Shown in pieces: positions 41,934 through 51,331 of a stretch of 64,000 nt of DNA. Position 1 is the first letter of the stretch. Each line of letters opens with the position of its first letter. Origin of the DNA: Methylomicrobium agile (GTDB lineage Bacteria > Pseudomonadota > Gammaproteobacteria > Methylococcales > Methylomonadaceae); assembly GCF_000733855.1 (NCBI RefSeq), contig NZ_JPOJ01000001.1, forward strand, positions 3,737,001-3,801,000, in the 5' to 3' direction. Below the pieces are notes generated by a model that was not told the DNA's origin, did not search any database, and saw only the letters and a program-made list of their open reading frames with translations. A program made the position numbers and the translations under genes.

Positions 41934-43004
41934 TCAATTAGCGTTCGTTCCGTTCAACAACGGGTAATCAGTGTAGCCTTGGGCACCGGGCGTGTAGAAC
42001 GTGTTCTTGTCCGGGGTGTTGAGTGCCACGCCTTGGCGGAATCGCTCGGGCAGATCGGGGTTCGCCAGGAAGGCACTACCGAACACCGTCGCGTCGGCTC
42101 GGCCATCGGCCAGAATCGCCTCAGCGCTTGCCTGGTCAAGACCACCACCCATCAGGTAAGCACCGTTAAAGCGTGGGCTCAACAGGGCGTGGTAATCGAT
42201 TTTGGCACCGAACAGTGCGACGTGCAGGTAAGCCAGATTGAGTTCACGTAGTTGATCGACCAGGTAAGTATAAGTTTCCTGAGGATTGGCATCGACGATG
42301 TCGTTGAAGTTCATTTCCGGGGAAATCTTGATCCCGACGCGATCCCCGCCGGCTTCGGCGACCATTGCGCCCAGCACGTCCAGCACAAAGCGGGCACGAT
42401 TCGCCACAGAACCACCGTATTGATCCTGCCGCTGGTTGCTGCCGGAAGACAGAAACTGTTCAGGCAAATAGCCGGAAGCAGTGTGGAGCTCGACACCATC
42501 GAAACCGGCCTCTAGGGCGCGGCGGGTAGCCATGCGGTAGTCATCGATTACACCGGCAATCTCGTCCAGGTTGAGTGCGCGGGGTGTAACAAAGTCCTGC
42601 AAGCCGCTGGCTGTCCAAGTCTGGCCGGCTGGCTTGATGGCGGAAGGCGCGACGGGTTGTGCGTCATTCGGCAGCAGAGATGGATGCGAGATACGGCCAC
42701 AGTGCATCAGTTGCATGAAGATACGACCATCGTTGGCGTGGACGGCCTCAGTCACTTTTTTCCAGGCGGTGGCCTGGGCATCGGTCGCTATTCCCGGCGT
42801 GCGCACATAGCCCTTGCCCATGGCCGACGGGAAGACACCTTCGGTGATGATCAAACCGGCGCTGGCACGTTGAGCGTAATAGAGGGCGACTAGGTCGCTA
42901 GGGATTCCGTCGTCGTCAGCGCGCGACCGAGTCATCGGTGCCATGACCAAGCGATTTGGCAGCGTATGGCGACCAATGCGAACGGGGTTAAAAAGTTGGC
43001 TCAT
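41934..43004 (-). CDS. nemA: Old Yellow Enzyme-family alkene reductase
   Basis: 356 aa. FMN-dependent ene-reductase reducing activated C=C bonds using NAD(P)H. Motifs: LPNRLVMAPMTRSRA (substrate/FMN), LIITEGVFPS, GFDGVELHTASGYLPEQFLS with the His/Asn-type pair replaced by HTASG context, KISPEMNF, and the phosphate-binding GSAFLANPDLPERF. Close in layout to NemA. First gene of the leftward cargo operon, divergent from LysR across 98 nt. NemA itself responds to electrophiles; the regulator type here differs from NemR. Confidence 0.9.
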   Translation of the reverse strand: MSQLFNPVRIGRHTLPNRLVMAPMTRSRADDDGIPSDLVALYYAQRASAGLIITEGVFPSAMGKGYVRTPGIATDAQATAWKKVTEAVHANDGRIFMQLMHCGRISHPSLLPNDAQPVAPSAIKPAGQTWTASGLQDFVTPRALNLDEIAGVIDDYRMATRRALEAGFDGVELHTASGYLPEQFLSSGSNQRQDQYGGSVANRARFVLDVLGAMVAEAGGDRVGIKISPEMNFNDIVDANPQETYTYLVDQLRELNLAYLHVALFGAKIDYHALLSPRFNGAYLMGGGLDQASAEAILADGRADATVFGSAFLANPDLPERFRQGVALNTPDKNTFYTPGAQGYTDYPLLNGTNAN

Positions 43005-43102
43005 GTTGCGCTCCTTAGTGGTTTAAAGTCGAAACATTATCTACCTAAGCCAATTCAGGATAAAGTAGGTAAAATCGAAATCTTTGATCCATTGATGGAG
43101 CA

Positions 43103-44010
43103 ATGCTAGTGGAACTTTTAAATGACATGGCTTTATTCGTCGAAGTCGTCAAAGCGCGAGGCTTTCGGAATGCCGCTGAGGCAGTCGGGATACCCAACTC
43201 CACGGTATCTCGCCGTATCAGTGCCCTGGAAAAAGCCATTGGACTGCGGCTGCTGCACCGAACAACACGCAAGATCGAGTTGACGGAGGCTGGTCAGATT
43301 TATTTCGAGCGTTGCAAACGTATCGTCGATGAGGCGAAACTAGCCCATGAACAGCTTGGGGAGATGTTGGCTCAGCCGAGCGGCGTATTGCGCGCTTCAC
43401 TGCCGGTGGATTTTGCCAATATCTATCTGGCGCCACTGATTGCGGAATTCGCTCGCCAATATCCTGGCATCAGCTTCGATTTTGACCTGACGCCTCGGCT
43501 GGTTGACCTCGTGGCCGAGCCCTTCGACGTCGCCATCCGCATGGGTAACCCACCGAACTCGAATCTGATTGCGCATCGGTTGGCCAACTTGGCGTGCTAT
43601 CTCTACGCTTCACCACGCTATCTTGAAAATTTTGGCGAACCTGCTCATCCAGTCGATTTGGCGCAGCACGAATGCATCGGATTCAAAACGGCAAAGGCCA
43701 ATGTGTGGACATTGCACAATGCGAATGAGTCGGTTGAGGTAGCCGTCGGCGGCCGGTTTCAACTGAATAGCGTTGGCTTGATCCGGCGACTGGCCATACT
43801 CGATCTTGGGATCGCCGTCCTGCCTGAGGAAATCGCCGCTGAGGTCGTGGATAAGGGGCTGTTGCGCCGTATTCTTCCCTGTTGGGAGGGGACACTCCCA
43901 TCCCCGTCTATGCAATGACCGAGACGCGATTGTTGCCAGCCAAGACGCAACGCTTTATCGACTTTTTGCGTGACCACTTAGGCAATAGATATTGCCCTAG
44001 CCAGGGTTGA
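43103..44010 (+). pseudogene. LysR-family regulator with C-terminal frameshift
   Basis: The first frame gives 271 aa: winged helix FVEVVKARGFRNAAEAVGIPNSTVSRRIS, then an inducer-binding domain (LASLPVDF-type LRASLPVDFANIYLAP). Near 43887 (GGGAGGGGAC run) the frame slips; the following frame reads PIPVYAMTETRLLPAKTQRFIDFLRDHLG and stops at 44008-44010, which is the ordinary end of this family. The expressed protein would lose the last 35 residues and gain LPSPSMQ. It should control the divergent OYE operon. Either a real one-base mutation or a sequencing error. Confidence 0.75.
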
Positions 44011-44179
44011 GCGTAAGCTTTCGTAGCTGGATTAAAGGAATGTCCGCTAAATAACTAGCAGCTGACCTAAACTCTTTACTGGTATGCGGCGGCTGTGGGT
44101 CGGTTTTTGACAGCTACCTCAACGGTTTTTTGCTCATTGCACTGACGGTTGTCGTTATCATAGCTGAATTAACGGATAA

Positions 44180-44218
44180 ATCTCGTGAAACTTTAGAGCC
44201 TTTTGTTGATTAGCACCC
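44180..44218 (-). repeat. Tn3 terminal inverted repeat, right
   Basis: Reverse complement starts GGGTGCTAATCAACAAAAGG and continues CTCTAAAGTTTCACGAGAT, one mismatch to the left end. Confidence 0.85.
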
Positions 44219-44224
44219 GTATAT
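44219..44224. repeat. target-site duplication, right copy
   Basis: GTATAT directly after the right terminal repeat, identical to 36260-36265. Confidence 0.8.
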
Positions 44225-44231
44225 CCGAATT

Positions 44232-44672
44232 TTACCAGGTTCCCGTATTCGTCATTGACGCCCAGGGTTCCCGCGGCGACAGCGGGCCGCCTTTCTGCAA
44301 AAGCTCGATCGATATCTGGTCCGGCGAACGGATGAACGCCATATGCCCGTCGCGGGGCGGCCGGTTGATCACGATGCCCGCATTCGTCAGGTTTTGGCAG
44401 GTTTCGTAAATATTGTCGACTTCGAATGCCAGGTGGCCGAAGTTGCGTCCGCCGGTATAGACTTCGGGATCCCAGTTGTAGGTCAGTTCGATTTCCGGCG
44501 AGTGCATCGTTTGCGACTGCGCGGAATCCAGCGGCGCATGCAGATAGACCAGCGTGAACCGGCCCGCTTCGCTCTCCATTCTTCTGCCTTCGATCAGGCC
44601 CAGTTTGTTGCAAAAAAAATCGAGCGACTCGTCCAGGTTACGGACCCGGATCATTGTGTGTAAAAAACGCAT
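44232..44672 (-). CDS. gloA: lactoylglutathione lyase (glyoxalase I)
   Basis: 146 aa. Converts the methylglyoxal-glutathione hemithioacetal to S-lactoylglutathione. Metal ligands are in the expected places: His in RFLHTMIRV, Glu in EIELTYNW, His in GHLAFEVDN, Glu in ISIELLQKG. The spacing [14 protein letters not shown] and the tail fit bacterial GloA. The C-terminal extension ([17 protein letters not shown]) is slightly longer than in E. coli. It starts 6 nt after tag on the same strand, so they are probably co-transcribed. The transposon inserted just beyond its stop. Confidence 0.9.
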   Translation of the reverse strand: MRFLHTMIRVRNLDESLDFFCNKLGLIEGRRMESEAGRFTLVYLHAPLDSAQSQTMHSPEIELTYNWDPEVYTGGRNFGHLAFEVDNIYETCQNLTNAGIVINRPPRDGHMAFIRSPDQISIELLQKGGPLSPREPWASMTNTGTW

Positions 44673-44678
44673 GGCGGT

Positions 44679-45266
44679 TCACTCCTTGTCTTGCGAATGA
44701 TAAAGACGGGTAATTTCGGCATGGCGGAAACAATCGACCGTATGATCGTTGACCATGCCGGTGGCTTGCATATGGGCATAGCAAATCGTGCGCCCGACGA
44801 ATTTGAAGCCGCGTTTCTTCAGGTCGCGGCTCATGATTTCGGAAATCAGCGTCGAAGCCGGCAGCTCATCGTGGCGCTTCCAGTAATGATTGACCGGTTC
44901 GCCATTCACGAAGCGCCAGAGATATGCGTCGAAACTGCCGAATGCCTCCCGAACTTGCAGAAAGGCTTGCGCATTGGCCACAGCCGCTTCAACTTTCAAC
45001 CGGTTTCTGATAATGCCCGGATTTTGCAAAAGTTTCTCGATCTTGCGTTCATCGTAGCGCGCTACCGTTTCGGGATCGAAATGATCGAACGCCTGCCGAT
45101 AATTTTCGCGCTTGTGCAAAATCGTCGACCAGCTCAGCCCGGCCTGCGCGCCTTCCAGTACCAGAAATTCGAACAACAGGCGGTCGTCGTGGACCGGCAC
45201 GCCCCATTCGGCATCGTGGTAATTCTCCATTTGCGGGCTGCTCAGCGCCCATTTGCATTTGTTCAT
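44679..45266 (-). CDS. tag: DNA-3-methyladenine glycosylase I
   Basis: 195 aa, usual length. Removes 3-methyladenine from alkylated DNA. Family features: CKWALSSPQMENYHDAEWGVPVHDD (zinc-binding Cys and His, substrate Glu/Trp region), LEGAQAGLSWSTIL, NPGIIRNRLKVEAAVANA, and a C-terminal YAHMQATGMVNDHTVDCFRH with zinc ligands. Co-directional with gloA, a pairing with a general theme of protection against reactive metabolites. Confidence 0.95.
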   Translation of the reverse strand: MNKCKWALSSPQMENYHDAEWGVPVHDDRLLFEFLVLEGAQAGLSWSTILHKRENYRQAFDHFDPETVARYDERKIEKLLQNPGIIRNRLKVEAAVANAQAFLQVREAFGSFDAYLWRFVNGEPVNHYWKRHDELPASTLISEIMSRDLKKRGFKFVGRTICYAHMQATGMVNDHTVDCFRHAEITRLYHSQDKE

Positions 45267-45443
45267 CGACCAAAAGAAACTTATCCGATTCGCCCAGCGG
45301 AAGCTCGAACAAACAAACTCCGGCCGTCAGCTTCATTAAGGCGGATACTATGCCATCCGGGACCCTGGGTGTAAAGATCGGCGCAGTTGACAATCGGTGC
45401 GTTAAAACGCATTATCGTTTTCCACTCGAACGAAAACGCGTCC

Positions 45444-46979
45444 ATGAGCATCGACACTCTGCAACTTCGCCGTATCGCGATCGATACCTATCATGAAAAC
45501 GTGGCCTATATGCACCGCGAATGCGGAGTTTACCGCGCGGAAGGTTTTCAGGCGCTGTCCAAAATCCAGATCAGTTTGAACGGCATCAAGATCCTGGCGG
45601 TGTTGAATGTCGTCGACGATGCTTCGATCGTACAGTCGGGAGAACTCGGTTTGTCTGAACAGGCTTTCCAGCAATTCAACTGTGTCGAAGGCAGCATGGT
45701 CACCGTCAATCATGCCGAGCCACCCAAATCGATGGATGCGGTGCGCCGCAAGATCAACGGCGAACGGCTCGACCGGGCCGATTTCGACAGCATTACCGAC
45801 GACATCGTCGAAAGCCGTTATTCGAAGATGGAAATCGCGGCATTTTTAGTCGCAACCGGCCAAAACAGCCTGGATCGCGACGAACTGTTGTATCTGACCC
45901 GCGCGATGCTGCAATCCGGCGACCGGATCCACTGGGACGAACCTCTGGTGGCGGACAAGCACTGTATCGGCGGCATTCCCGGCAACCGGACCTCGATGCT
46001 GGTGGTGCCGATCGTGGCCGCGCACGGCATGTTGATTCCGAAAACTTCGAGCCGGGCGATCACTTCGCCGGCAGGCACGGCCGACACGATGGAAATGCTC
46101 TGCGAAGTGAATCTGAGCCCCACGCAACTGCACGACATCGTGCGCCGCGAGCGGGGCTGCCTGGCCTGGGGCGGCACTGCCCGGCTCGCGCCGGTCGACG
46201 ATATGCTGATTGCGGTCGAGCGGCCGCTGGGGATCGACTCCCAAGGCCAGATGGTCGCCTCGATTCTATCCAAGAAACTCGCGGCCGGCTCGACGCATTT
46301 GCTGGTCGATATCCCGGTCGGGCCTTCGGCGAAAGTCCGGCAAATGCGGCAGGCGCTGGCTCTCCGCAAGCTGTTCGAATTCGTCGGCGACCGGCTGAAC
46401 CTGCATCTGGAAGTGATGATCACCGACGGACGCCAGCCGATCGGGCGCGGCATCGGTCCGGCGCTGGAAGCCCGCGACGTGATGCTGGTGCTGCAAAACG
46501 ATCCCGAGGCGCCGGCCGATTTGCGCCAGAAAGCGCTGCAATTGGCCGGACGCATCATCGAATTCGATCCCGACGTGCGCGGCGGCCAGGGGTACGCGAT
46601 CGCCCGCGACATTCTCGAATCGGGCCGGGCCTGCGCGAAAATGAACGAAATCATCCAGGCGCAAGGTCCGAAACCGGTCGATTTCAGTCCCGGCTCGCTG
46701 TGCCACGAAGTGGCCGCCAAAAGCGACGGCATCGTGACCGAGATCGACAATCTGCAGATGGCCAAAATCGCCCGGATGGCCGGCGCGCCGATGATGAAAC
46801 GGGCCGGCGTCGATCTGTTGAAAAAATTGGGCAGCCCGGTCAAAAAAGGCGAAATACTGTACCGAATCCATGCGGAATTCCCGGCCGACTTCAACTTCGC
46901 CCAAAATCTGGCAATGCAGAACGACGGCTATACGTTGGGCAGTAACGCCGAGCTGCTTAAACCGCTGATCACCTTTTAA
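45444..46979 (+). CDS. nucleoside/NMP phosphorylase of the long thymidine-phosphorylase type
   Basis: 511 aa from ATG 45444; the open frame starts 57 nt earlier but its ribosome site is no better. An extra N-terminal domain of about 90 residues precedes the classical core: [39 protein letters not shown], and the C-terminal beta domain. This is the TIGR02645 type, which includes archaeal AMP phosphorylases that make ribose-1,5-bisphosphate. Bacterial members are annotated as putative thymidine phosphorylase; the true substrate is uncertain. The next gene, a PRPP synthase, starts 4 nt after its stop, so the two act in one pathway. Confidence 0.85.
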   Translation: MSIDTLQLRRIAIDTYHENVAYMHRECGVYRAEGFQALSKIQISLNGIKILAVLNVVDDASIVQSGELGLSEQAFQQFNCVEGSMVTVNHAEPPKSMDAVRRKINGERLDRADFDSITDDIVESRYSKMEIAAFLVATGQNSLDRDELLYLTRAMLQSGDRIHWDEPLVADKHCIGGIPGNRTSMLVVPIVAAHGMLIPKTSSRAITSPAGTADTMEMLCEVNLSPTQLHDIVRRERGCLAWGGTARLAPVDDMLIAVERPLGIDSQGQMVASILSKKLAAGSTHLLVDIPVGPSAKVRQMRQALALRKLFEFVGDRLNLHLEVMITDGRQPIGRGIGPALEARDVMLVLQNDPEAPADLRQKALQLAGRIIEFDPDVRGGQGYAIARDILESGRACAKMNEIIQAQGPKPVDFSPGSLCHEVAAKSDGIVTEIDNLQMAKIARMAGAPMMKRAGVDLLKKLGSPVKKGEILYRIHAEFPADFNFAQNLAMQNDGYTLGSNAELLKPLITF

Positions 46980-46983
46980 CGTC

Positions 46984-47874
46984 ATGCTGATCTTGGCCTT
47001 TTCGGACTATCTGCCGCAGGCACAGCGCCTGGCGGCGCGCCTCGGGCTGCCGCTTGCCGAAGTCGAAGTCCACCATTTTCCCGACGGCGAAAGCTTCGTC
47101 GCCCTGCCCTCCGAATTGCCGGAACGGGTGTTGTTTTGCCGCAGCCTGAACCAACCGAACGACAAGCTGATCGAGTTATTGCTTGGCGCCCGCACGGCGC
47201 GGGAACTCGGCGTCAAACGCCTGACGCTGATCGCGCCTTATCTTTGCTATATGCGGCAGGATTTCGCGAACCGGCCCGGTGTGGCGGTCAGCCAGCGGCA
47301 TATCGGCCGCTGGCTTGCGGATCTGTTCGACGACGTGATTACGGTCGATCCCCATCTGCACCGGATCGACCGCCTGAATCAGGCCATACCGCTCGATCAC
47401 GCCATCAGTTTGAACGCGACCGCGCCGATCGCCGCCTTTCTGAAACAAAAACTCGGTACGGCTTTATTGCTCGGTCCGGACAGCGAATCGCGGCAATGGA
47501 CGGCAGCGCTCGCCGGAATGACCGGCTTTGCCTTCCGGGTGGCGGAAAAAATCCGTCTCGGCGATACCGAAGTGACCTTGCAACTGCCCGACGCCGATTA
47601 CCGCAAGCAGCCGGTCGTAATCGTCGACGACATGGCCAGCACCGGAAGGACGCTGGCTAAGGCGGCGGAATTGCTGAAGGAAAAAGGCGCGGCCGAAATT
47701 TATGCGGTGGTGACCCATGCGCTGTTTTGCGGCGACGCCGAGCGGGTGATTCGCAATGCCGGCGTAAAAACGCTCTGGAGCACCGACAGCATCGATCATC
47801 CCACCTCCTCCATTCTACTCGACGGCTTACTGGCCGACGCGGTCGAGGCAATGTTGAACGGGATTCAGGCATAA
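46984..47874 (+). CDS. prs: ribose-phosphate pyrophosphokinase-like enzyme
   Basis: 296 aa, about 20 shorter than usual PRPP synthases. Motifs: HHFPDGESFVALP, CRSLNQPNDKLIELLLGA, YLCYMRQDF, GPDSESRQW, and the PRPP-binding VVIVDDMASTGRTL. The flexible-loop Lys-Arg region corresponds to VAEKIRLGDTEVTL. It makes PRPP from ribose-5-phosphate, or in this operon perhaps acts on a related sugar phosphate. It is translationally close to the nucleoside phosphorylase gene (4-nt gap). This is probably a second, specialised copy; a housekeeping prs beside ispE is expected elsewhere in the genome. Confidence 0.85.
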   Translation: MLILAFSDYLPQAQRLAARLGLPLAEVEVHHFPDGESFVALPSELPERVLFCRSLNQPNDKLIELLLGARTARELGVKRLTLIAPYLCYMRQDFANRPGVAVSQRHIGRWLADLFDDVITVDPHLHRIDRLNQAIPLDHAISLNATAPIAAFLKQKLGTALLLGPDSESRQWTAALAGMTGFAFRVAEKIRLGDTEVTLQLPDADYRKQPVVIVDDMASTGRTLAKAAELLKEKGAAEIYAVVTHALFCGDAERVIRNAGVKTLWSTDSIDHPTSSILLDGLLADAVEAMLNGIQA

Positions 47875-48055
47875 GGGCTTATCCAGAACTCAGGGTTCGC
47901 TAAGGTCTTGATTATGCGTGTCTGACAAAGCTTCCAGCTTCCCTTGAATCATTCAGTACTCCAACCACCCCTTCTCGCAATTTCGGTTTAATATCCTCTT
48001 GTGTCAAAACTTCTCGCCAAATTTTTGGGTTGTATTGACACAGTCGCAGCACACT

Positions 48056-49465
48056 TTAATTCCTCCGGTCAGGTACAAAATGCAGTGTAACCAGGGTTCC
48101 CTCCCCTAACTCGCTGGTAATCGTGATCCGCCCGCGATGCAATTCCATAATCGATTTAACAATCGCGAGCCCTAAACCGCAGCCTTCCCCGGAGCGGGCC
48201 GAATTCACCCGGTAAAAGCGGTCGAATAACTTGGGCAAGTGCTCGGCGGCAATCCCGCAACCGTTGTCTTGCAGCCGAATATCGACGCCGCCGTCATCCG
48301 TTGTTTGAATGGAAATGCGGATTTCGCCGTTGACCGGCGTGTGTTGGATGGCGTTGACCAGCAGGTTGCTGAGGGCCCGTTTAAATAATTGGGCATCGGC
48401 ATAAAGCTCGCCTTCGCCCTGGCAGAGCAAGCAAATGCGCTTTTCTTCCGCCAATGCGTCGAGATAACTGCAAACCGCTTCGATCTCGGCGCGCGCGTCC
48501 AGACCGATTTTATGCAACGCAATTTCGGTGTTGTCCGCTCTGGCCAAAAACAGCAGGGTTTCGATGATTTGCGCCAAGCGGCGGTATTCTTCCAGATTGG
48601 ATTCGAGGATGTTGCGATATTCGCCGACACTTCTCGGCTGGCCCAGTATCACCTCGCATTCGCCGGTCAGGTTATTGACCGGCGTGCGCAGCTCATGAGC
48701 CAAATCGGCGGAAAATTGCTGCAATTGCGCGAACGACTGGTCCAAGCGTCTCAGCATCGCATTAAAGGCCACAGCCAGGTCTAACAGCTCACGGGGATAA
48801 TCGGTCGATACCAATTGCTCATGGAGCTGGGCCGCGGTCACGCCTTCCATATGGCGGGCCATGATCGCCAATGGCTTCAGTCCACGTCGTGCAACCGCCA
48901 ACGCGGACAAGCCGGAAAACAGCAAGCCGATCAGCAGGGTCGCCGCTAGATTGCGCCGGTATTCGGTCAGCAAGGCGGCTTGATGGGAAATGTCCAGGCC
49001 AATCTGGACGGTATGCTTTGGCTTTGCATTGCTGATTGCCGTCATCAGCATAAAGTACCGGCCGTCGGGCAGCGCTTGGATTGTTTCGTTGCCTGGTTGC
49101 GATCCGGAATGCCGAGGAAATTGCAGCATCGCAGCCAATGCCGTCATCCCCGGCGTTTCGCTCAGGTTATGTCCTTGCTCATCCAGAATACGCGAGTAAT
49201 ATTCGCCGGTCGGCAAATCCAGTCCTTCCCGTTGTTCGTCGGCCAAACGCTCCAAATTCAGCGGCTGCTCCGCCAATACGTTTTGCAGTAACTGGATTTC
49301 CTTCAATAAAAACTGCCGATTGTCTTGCGCAAAAGTCTCAGTCAACGACCGGTACAAATAAAAGCCGATGCCCAGAAAAATCAGCAATGCCGCCAACGAG
49401 AACAGCCCCGTCAATCGGGCGGTCATCGACCAGGGGCGAGCAGGATCAACGCTGTTCAAGGACAT
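48056..49465 (-). CDS. heavy-metal-type sensor histidine kinase (CusS-like)
   Basis: 469 aa from ATG 49463-49465, overlapping the regulator gene by 20 nt. Inner-membrane kinase: TM1 ([21 protein letters not shown]), a periplasmic sensor, TM2 ([20 protein letters not shown]), HAMP, then H-box [13 protein letters not shown]-box [10 protein letters not shown] and [30 protein letters not shown]. Fits the CusS/heavy-metal sensor group. It is the last gene of the leftward efflux operon and is intact although the pump genes are broken. Confidence 0.88.
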   Translation of the reverse strand: MSLNSVDPARPWSMTARLTGLFSLAALLIFLGIGFYLYRSLTETFAQDNRQFLLKEIQLLQNVLAEQPLNLERLADEQREGLDLPTGEYYSRILDEQGHNLSETPGMTALAAMLQFPRHSGSQPGNETIQALPDGRYFMLMTAISNAKPKHTVQIGLDISHQAALLTEYRRNLAATLLIGLLFSGLSALAVARRGLKPLAIMARHMEGVTAAQLHEQLVSTDYPRELLDLAVAFNAMLRRLDQSFAQLQQFSADLAHELRTPVNNLTGECEVILGQPRSVGEYRNILESNLEEYRRLAQIIETLLFLARADNTEIALHKIGLDARAEIEAVCSYLDALAEEKRICLLCQGEGELYADAQLFKRALSNLLVNAIQHTPVNGEIRISIQTTDDGGVDIRLQDNGCGIAAEHLPKLFDRFYRVNSARSGEGCGLGLAIVKSIMELHRGRITITSELGEGTLVTLHFVPDRRN

Positions 49466-50117
49466 AGCCGATCCCGCGCACGGTATGCAACAGTTTTTGC
49501 GGAAACGGATCGTCGATCTTCTGCCGCAGGCGGCGTATCGCGACATCGATGATATTGCTGTCGCAGTCGAAACGGACATCCCACACTTGTTCGGCAATCA
49601 GCGTCCGCGACAGGACTTCACCGGGCCGGTTCATGAATAAGGCCAGCAGCGTAAATTCCTTAGGCGTTAAATCCAGCGCTTGCCCGCCGCGATAGGCTTT
49701 ATGCCGGATCGGGTCCAGGGACAAATCGGCCAATTGCAAGTGCTCCGCCTGACGCACCGGCCCACGTCTTAAAATCGAGCGAATCCGAGCCAGCAATTCG
49801 ACGAACGCAAACGGCTTGACCAAATAATCGTCGGCGCCCAGTTCCAGGCCTTTGACCCGATCGTCCAGCGTATCGCGCGCGCTCAGGTACAACACCGGCG
49901 TTTTCCGGCCCCGCCGTCTTAATTCCGCTAGCACCGACCAGCCGTCGCGTAACGGCACCATGACGTCGAGAATGATCAGGTCGTATTCCACGGTCGCGGC
50001 CAGCAATAAGCCTTCTTCGCCGTCGTGGCAACTATCGACCACAAAACCGTGTTCGCTCAGCCCCTTTTGCAAATAGGCGGCGGTTTTCTTTTCGTCTTCG
50101 ACAATCAAAATGCGCAT
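49446..50117 (-). CDS. OmpR-family response regulator (CusR-like)
   Basis: 223 aa. Receiver with acidic pocket ([12 protein letters not shown]), phosphorylation Asp in [10 protein letters not shown], conserved Thr/Ser and Lys in [14 protein letters not shown], then an OmpR winged helix ([37 protein letters not shown]). Partner of the overlapping kinase. Likely responds to copper, silver or a similar metal and activates the upstream efflux genes. Confidence 0.92.
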   Translation of the reverse strand: MRILIVEDEKKTAAYLQKGLSEHGFVVDSCHDGEEGLLLAATVEYDLIILDVMVPLRDGWSVLAELRRRGRKTPVLYLSARDTLDDRVKGLELGADDYLVKPFAFVELLARIRSILRRGPVRQAEHLQLADLSLDPIRHKAYRGGQALDLTPKEFTLLALFMNRPGEVLSRTLIAEQVWDVRFDCDSNIIDVAIRRLRQKIDDPFPQKLLHTVRGIGYVLEQR

Positions 50118-50142
50118 AGTAAAGTCGCCGTCCGCTTAACAA

Positions 50143-50859
50143 TCACTTGAGCAAAAACCATAAACCAAAACCGGCTATGGCGGCTTCGATCATGTTCATA
50201 AACATTTGTGCCGAGAGTTTTTCGAGCAGATTTTTGCCGGTGTAAGTACCCAAGATCATCACCGAGCCTACGACCACCCCGTTCATCCACGCCGCAGGGG
50301 ATATAGCCCCTAACTCCTGATAAGAAGCCAGTTTGGCGATGTGCATGATCGCGGTACCTAAGGCTTCACTGCCGATAAATGCGCCTTTGACCAAGCCGTA
50401 GGACAGGTAAAATGGCGCCAGGAAAGGGCCGGCACTGCCCCCAATCGCCGACACCAATGAAAAAACGGCGCCAATCGGCGCAAACCAACGCACGCTAAAG
50501 CTCGTATTCGAGCGGCTACACCAGCGCCGCCAAATGACGGAGCCGATCAAAAATCCGCCTAAAAATTTAAACAGTTCGGTGTCCGGCATTCGGGTGAACA
50601 GCCAGGCGCCCAAGATGGAACAAGGTATCGCCCCCAAAGCAAACCAGAACACCACCGGAAATCGTATCAGCGGCCAATTGAAGCCAACCCGGCTCAGATT
50701 GCCGATCAATTGAGCAACTGCGTACAACGGCACGGCATCGCGTACCCCGAACGACGCGACTAAAACCGGCAACAAAATGATGCCGCCGCCCGTGCCGGCA
50801 ATCCCAGCGACAATCGAGGCGGCGAGAGCCGCCGATAAAATAATAAGCCATTGATCCAT
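50143..50859 (-). CDS. TauE/SafE-family membrane permease
   Basis: 238 aa with 6-8 hydrophobic helices. Family motifs: AGIAGTGGGIILLPVL at the start and IGAVFSLVSAIGGSAGPFLAPF in the second half, the duplicated glycine-rich loops of TauE/SafE (UPF0721) anion exporters. Substrate in this setting is unknown; sulfite or other sulfur anions are known for relatives. It lies 34 nt after the EamA gene and 25 nt before the response regulator, inside the efflux operon. Confidence 0.85.
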   Translation of the reverse strand: MDQWLIILSAALAASIVAGIAGTGGGIILLPVLVASFGVRDAVPLYAVAQLIGNLSRVGFNWPLIRFPVVFWFALGAIPCSILGAWLFTRMPDTELFKFLGGFLIGSVIWRRWCSRSNTSFSVRWFAPIGAVFSLVSAIGGSAGPFLAPFYLSYGLVKGAFIGSEALGTAIMHIAKLASYQELGAISPAAWMNGVVVGSVMILGTYTGKNLLEKLSAQMFMNMIEAAIAGFGLWFLLK

Positions 50860-50893
50860 AAGAGATTGAAGATTCCTTGTGTCGATTTAGACA

Positions 50894-51331
50894 TCAACGT
50901 TTAAAGGCTAATGTCAAAACACCGGCCGCAACCATCGCAATCCCGCTCCATTCGCGAAGGCTCGGCCGCTCGCCCAAAAAAACAAACGCAAACACCGCGA
51001 CCAGCACCAGACTGAACTTGTCCACCGGCGCCACTTTCGAGGCCTCGCCGATTTGCAGGGCACGAAAATAGCACAGCCACGAAGCGCCTGTCGCCAGGGC
51101 GGACAGCGCCAGGAACTGCCAGGTTCTGGCCGGCCAATGCAAGGGGTTGCTCCATTTTCCGACAAAGCCTACAAATGCCGCCAAAATCACAACGATCATC
51201 GCCGTGCGAATCAGTGTCGCCAAGTCGGAATCGATACCTTGAATGCCGATTTTGGCAAAAATGGCGGTCAGCGCCGCAAAGACGGCCGATAACAGCGCCC
51301 AAAAAAACCAGTGTGAAGTCATTGTCATCAT
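50894..51331 (-). CDS. single-domain EamA/DMT-superfamily transporter
   Basis: 145 aa with four membrane helices (FFWALLSAVFAALTAIFAKIG, LIRTAMIVVILAAFVGF, WQFLALSALATGASWLCYF, FSLVLVAVFAFVFLG). One EamA unit instead of the usual two, so it would work as a dimer, as in small DMT proteins. The motif FRALQIGEASKVAPVDKFS is typical. Its start overlaps the RND gene stop (ATGA), so expression depends on the operon. Substrate unknown. Confidence 0.85.
   Translation of the reverse strand: MMTMTSHWFFWALLSAVFAALTAIFAKIGIQGIDSDLATLIRTAMIVVILAAFVGFVGKWSNPLHWPARTWQFLALSALATGASWLCYFRALQIGEASKVAPVDKFSLVLVAVFAFVFLGERPSLREWSGIAMVAAGVLTLAFKR

Larger units (their letters stand above)
36266..44218. mobile_element. 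Tn3-family transposon with oxidoreductase cargo
   Basis: A 7953-bp unit bounded by nearly identical 39-bp inverted repeats and a perfect 6-bp direct repeat GTATAT. It contains tnpA, a divergent tnpR with an AT-rich res-like gap, and five passengers: isochorismatase-type hydrolase, pirin, Old Yellow Enzyme and a divergent LysR gene, plus a small hairpin. Tn3 elements usually make 5-bp duplications; 6 bp is less common. The insertion separates the 3' ends of the HupE-TonB gene and gloA without damaging either. Confidence 0.85.
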
